Of a stretch of DNA of 64,000 bases, positions 61,366 through 64,000 are shown one piece after another (within the stretch, counting starts at the first letter, position 1; every line of letters starts with the position of its first letter). This DNA comes from an uncultured Lachnospiraceae bacterium (GTDB lineage: Bacteria > Bacillota > Clostridia > Lachnospirales > Lachnospiraceae). The notes under the pieces are model-generated. The model saw only the letters and a program-made list of their open reading frames with translations, was not told the origin of the DNA and searched no databases. Position numbers and translations under genes: made by a program. Where the stretch lies: contig URMK01000035.1 of NCBI GenBank assembly GCA_900548905.1, positions 1 through 64,000 of the forward strand, given 5' to 3'.

Positions 61366-61398
61366 AACGAGAAAAAGGGGCTGACATCCGCCAGCCCC
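61366..61398 (-). terminator. Intrinsic terminator/attenuator after the binding-protein gene
   Basis: On the minus strand GGGGCTG (61398-61392) pairs with CAGCCCC (61383-61377) around an 8-nt loop, followed by five T and then CTCGTTTTT. It lies between the binding-protein gene and the hydrolase genes, so it probably limits read-through and keeps the binding protein in excess. Confidence 0.8.
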
Positions 61399-61450
61399 CC
61401 ACTTATGTTTACTGCTTATATATTCCTTCTGCCTTATTGGTTATGTCGTC

Positions 61451-63250
61451 TTATTCCGCTGCTTTTCTCGCATCGATAACAGCCTGATATTTTTCCGTAT
61501 CAAAGGCAACCAGGTCATTCCAGCCAAAGCCTTCCAGCTGTGTGCACATATCATCCCACATCTGCTCAAACTCCGCATCGCTTGATGCGAATACCATACG
61601 CCAGGAAGCATCACATACCACGCTCTTACACTGGCTTCTGATCAGGGCGGTATCAGTGTCGTCGCTGGCAAGAGGGATATTTACATTAGCAACCATACCC
61701 AGCTGGCCTGCATTCTTCATATATTCCACTTCGTTCACAGCGCCGAATTTTTCAGACCATTCCTTTGTAGTTGCGGTCTGGTTCATTTCTATGGTAGAGG
61801 ACCATAAGTTGGGCTCAAAATACTCTCCGGTTACCGGATTCATTTCCGAACTTCCTGCGATCCACTGGTTAATCTGGTTATTACCGTCGCTCCAAAGGCC
61901 GCCGCCCATTTCTTCGGGTACCGGAAGATCTCCTGTAAAACGATCCTGTCCTTCTTTGGTCAGTGTATAAGTACCATCATCATTTACCGTATAAATCAGG
62001 CCTTCCAGGCTGTTGTGCTGATAGGTCAGCCCTTCCGGAGATGCAAGCCAGTCAAGCAGCTCCATAATCCGTAATTTCTTCTCTTCATCTACCTGGGAAC
62101 CTACGCCCCATACACGTCCGTCGCCGTAATAGGAATCCGCCATCTGGAAGAAGTTCAGATCCTCTACGGGAGTATACATGTAGTTTTCACGGCTCTCGCC
62201 ATGCTCCGGTGTATTCCAGAAACCATTCTGCCAGTTATACCAGAACAGATATACTCTCTTCTGCTTCATCTTGCTGTCACAGGCTGTCGTCCAGTCCTGG
62301 GTTGCGGAGTCGGGATCCACCAGTCCCATCTGGTTTGCTTTATAGAAAAACTGCAGTGCTTTGTAATAGCCGCCGTTTTTATCCGTCAAAGGCATGATGG
62401 TGTTATCGTTGCCGAGAAGGACAGATTCCTTTACCTGCTGTCCGAACCAGTTTGAAAGCAGGTTGGCATTTTCAATACTTGTGCCGTCCCAGTCCTTCCA
62501 CATGGTAATCGCAAAGGCTTTGTCCCCTGCCGCGTTGGTGGGATATTTATCCTGCATATCCTTAAGCATGTTCAGCAGGTCATCGGTTGTTTTCAGTTCC
62601 GGGCATCCCAATCCTTCATACAGATCCCACGGTACCCTGGGTGCACTTGCAACTTCCGTTCCCACAAAAGCAGTGGGGCCGTTGCTGTTCATGTTACAGG
62701 GAATTGCGAAAACGCTTCCTGCTTCCACGCCGTTCATGGTTCCGTTAAACAGATCGATCTGCTCTTTATACTTTGTCAGGTTCTCATAACTGCCGATGAT
62801 ATCGCCGATATCCATAATCAGGCCGGCTTCCACACAGTCCTGCATTTCGGAGTTGTCGATGATAACGATATCTCCCAGATTTCCGGACGCACTACGTGTC
62901 TGATAAAGAGAATTGGCATCACCGGATACCTGCGGTGCGATGATGTTCAGCTGGATATTGAATTTGTCCTTAAGAACCTTGCCGAACCAGCCTGCCTGGA
63001 TTCCCTGATAGTTGGCTGCCTTGTCATAAATCTCGATTGTCAGCTCCGTATCATGGGATACCACAGGGGCCGCTCCCTGTGCGGACGCTGTTTCCGTGCC
63101 GCCTTCTTCGCCGGCACTTGTCTGTGCTGCAGGCTCGGTGCCGCTGTTTGCCGGTGCCTGTGTGCTTTCGCCCTGTCCGCAGCCAGCCAGAATGGTCGAT
63201 GCCGTCATTACAGCCGCAAGAGCCAGGGATGCTAAACGTTTCCTTCTCAT
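61451..63250 (-). CDS. Xylo-oligosaccharide-binding lipoprotein, LplA type
   Basis: A 599-residue solute-binding lipoprotein. MRRKRLASLALAAVMTAST leads to lipobox LAGC with Cys24, then a Gly/Thr/Ala linker. The large size and the mature-domain motifs (ELTIEIYDKAANYQGIQAGW and KVLKDKFNIQLNI) place it in the LplA/YtcQ group with the cluster A protein. It captures substrate for the permease encoded upstream. By context the ligand is xylan- or arabinoxylan-derived. Its leader contains the best copy of the SD-sequestering element. Confidence 0.92.
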   Translation of the reverse strand: MRRKRLASLALAAVMTASTILAGCGQGESTQAPANSGTEPAAQTSAGEEGGTETASAQGAAPVVSHDTELTIEIYDKAANYQGIQAGWFGKVLKDKFNIQLNIIAPQVSGDANSLYQTRSASGNLGDIVIIDNSEMQDCVEAGLIMDIGDIIGSYENLTKYKEQIDLFNGTMNGVEAGSVFAIPCNMNSNGPTAFVGTEVASAPRVPWDLYEGLGCPELKTTDDLLNMLKDMQDKYPTNAAGDKAFAITMWKDWDGTSIENANLLSNWFGQQVKESVLLGNDNTIMPLTDKNGGYYKALQFFYKANQMGLVDPDSATQDWTTACDSKMKQKRVYLFWYNWQNGFWNTPEHGESRENYMYTPVEDLNFFQMADSYYGDGRVWGVGSQVDEEKKLRIMELLDWLASPEGLTYQHNSLEGLIYTVNDDGTYTLTKEGQDRFTGDLPVPEEMGGGLWSDGNNQINQWIAGSSEMNPVTGEYFEPNLWSSTIEMNQTATTKEWSEKFGAVNEVEYMKNAGQLGMVANVNIPLASDDTDTALIRSQCKSVVCDASWRMVFASSDAEFEQMWDDMCTQLEGFGWNDLVAFDTEKYQAVIDARKAAE

Positions 63251-63254
63251 ATTG

Positions 63255-63315
63255 AATCCTCCTTGTTTTTCCGAAGGAAAATGTCTGCCAGCTTTCAGAC
63301 AGAGGATTTTCCTTC
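63255..63315 (-). promoter_or_regulatory. SD-sequestering leader element, copy 2 (binding protein)
   Basis: On the minus strand AATCCTC (63302-63308) pairs with GAGGATT (63255-63261), masking the ribosome site. Within it two hairpins stack without a gap: TGTCTG/CAGACA (63282-63301) and TTTTCC/GGAAAA (63267-63281). An alternative 10-bp stem, ATTTTCCTTC (63306-63315) with GAAGGAAAAT (63273-63282), excludes the masking stem and frees the ribosome site. The sequence resembles copy 1 at 55082-55150 over about 60 nt. Confidence 0.65.
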
Positions 63316-63329
63316 ATTTGATTCTATGC

Positions 63330-63355
63330 ATAACAGAAGCCTGTTCTTCTGTTAT
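63330..63355 (-). other. Intercistronic hairpin between permease and binding protein
   Basis: ATAACAGAAG (63330-63339) and CTTCTGTTAT (63346-63355) form a perfect 10-bp stem around a 6-nt loop. It has no T tract and sits 36 bp after the permease stop, just upstream of the leader element. Confidence 0.65.
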
Positions 63356-63390
63356 TGGCCATTTCCTGCCGCGTTTATACCCGGCAGCTT

Positions 63391-64000
63391 TTAACCTTTG
63401 ACCGCCCCTATCATGATGCCCTTTACAAAATATCTCTGGAAAATGGGATATACCAGGATAATAGGGATAACCACGATAATCGTTACGGTCATACGCACGC
63501 TGGTGGGCGTCTGGCTCGTAGCCACCGCCGCCGCCATGGACGCGCTGTTATTGGTGTTGGCAAGACCCGCCAGGGAGCTTGCCTGGTTCAGATACTGGTA
63601 CAGGATAAACTGCAGCGGATACAGCTTGGTGTCCGTTACCAAAAGCAGCGTATCCTGGAAAGAGTTCCACTGGTTTACCGCGGAAAAAATCGCCACAGTC
63701 GCCATTATAGGCTTGATGACCGGCAGCATGACACGGAAGAAAATCTTCATAATCCCGGCCCCGTCAATCTGCGCCGCCTCCTGCAGTTCCTTGGGAACCG
63801 ACTCCACAAAGGTCTTGGTCAGGATGATATAAAACGGGGAAATAACAGCCGGTAAAATATATCCCCAGAAGTTGTTGGTCAGATGCAGGTTCCTCATAGT
63901 CAGGTACCAGGGGATGATCCCTGCGTTGAAATACATGGTCGCCACCACCAGCCGATACCACAGCTTTCTGTGCCACATATTTTCCTGGGTGAACATAAAG
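63391..64000 (-). CDS. Sugar ABC transporter permease, LplC/YtcP type (partial)
   Basis: The C-terminal part of a CUT1 permease; the 5' end lies beyond the right edge. About 201 residues are visible. YFNAGIIPWYLTMRN, the EAA loop EAAQIDGAGIMKIFFRVMLP and the C-terminal MIGAVKG ending are characteristic of LplC-type permeases, which are about 295 residues long, so roughly the first third is missing. It serves the binding protein encoded just downstream; an LplB partner probably lies further right. Confidence 0.9.
   Translation of the reverse strand, partial: FMFTQENMWHRKLWYRLVVATMYFNAGIIPWYLTMRNLHLTNNFWGYILPAVISPFYIILTKTFVESVPKELQEAAQIDGAGIMKIFFRVMLPVIKPIMATVAIFSAVNQWNSFQDTLLLVTDTKLYPLQFILYQYLNQASSLAGLANTNNSASMAAAVATSQTPTSVRMTVTIIVVIPIILVYPIFQRYFVKGIMIGAVKG

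Noticed and set aside
1..64000. CRISPR arrays, tRNA, rRNA, prophage or intact insertion sequences
   Set aside because: No regularly spaced repeats with unique spacers, no cloverleaf-like sequences with CCA-type ends, and no transposase or integrase frames were recognised; the excisionase-like HTH at 134 stands without an integrase.

Overview
The window looks like a chromosome segment of a gut-type Firmicute of the Lachnospiraceae (Clostridium cluster XIVa). The signs are moderate GC with AGGAGG-type ribosome sites, LplABC- and UgpABE-style sugar ABC transporters without their own ATPase, YesM/YesN-type two-component systems, AgrC/AgrA-like LytTR systems and many GH10, GH31, GH39, GH43 and GH51 enzymes. 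The genus cannot be fixed from the sequence. I see no rRNA, tRNA, CRISPR array, phage or intact insertion sequence.

Layout. 0.1-1 kb: a small helix-turn-helix protein and a DUF4180 protein behind a consensus promoter. 1.1-14 kb: housekeeping and stress genes, namely a MazG-like pyrophosphohydrolase, a FAD oxidoreductase, a BlaR1/MecR1-type M56 membrane peptidase with its own operators but no BlaI beside it, a LytTR/LiaF-like pair, nitroreductase plus MATE pump, a CbpA-type DnaJ, a small protein, a UDG-like protein and a short UvrA paralogue. 14-23 kb: transporter cluster A (solute-binding protein, two permeases, GH51 arabinofuranosidase) divergent from a YesN/YesM pair. 23-29.5 kb: a 1452-residue cell-wall-anchored surface protein downstream of a LytTR two-component system, with 21-bp-spaced repeats overlapping its promoter. 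30-38.5 kb: transporter cluster B (two permeases, binding protein, AraC-type regulator, histidine kinase, unknown TIM-barrel enzyme) in one operon. 38.7-44.2 kb: PAS-GGDEF diguanylate cyclase, an unknown 729-residue six-hairpin-like protein, a nitroreductase and a DUF4143 ATPase with a perfect palindrome at its promoter.

44.2-64 kb is the centrepiece: one long leftward xylan/arabinoxylan utilisation operon running out of the right edge. In order of transcription it has a permease (cut by the edge), a binding protein, a GH10-GH120-like fusion, GH43, GH51, a type-B carboxylesterase, GH31, a second GH43, a serine esterase/beta-lactamase-fold protein, GH39 and a second GH51. It ends at a strong hairpin shared with the convergent ATPase gene. 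None of these enzymes has a signal peptide, so the design appears to be uptake of decorated xylo-oligosaccharides followed by complete intracellular stripping: arabinose by GH51/GH43, acyl groups by the esterases, alpha-xylosyl groups by GH31, and the backbone by GH10, GH120, GH39 and GH43.

The most unusual items are (i) the GH10-GH120-like fusion, an endo-xylanase joined to a beta-helix beta-xylosidase with both catalytic pairs visible; (ii) a repeated 5'-leader element before the binding-protein and carboxylesterase genes that can pair the Shine-Dalgarno sequence with an upstream anti-SD and can refold into an alternative structure; (iii) two separate LytTR systems, each with 21-bp-period direct repeats at a nearby promoter; and (iv) an orphan BlaR1-like protein with a non-penicillin-binding sensor half.
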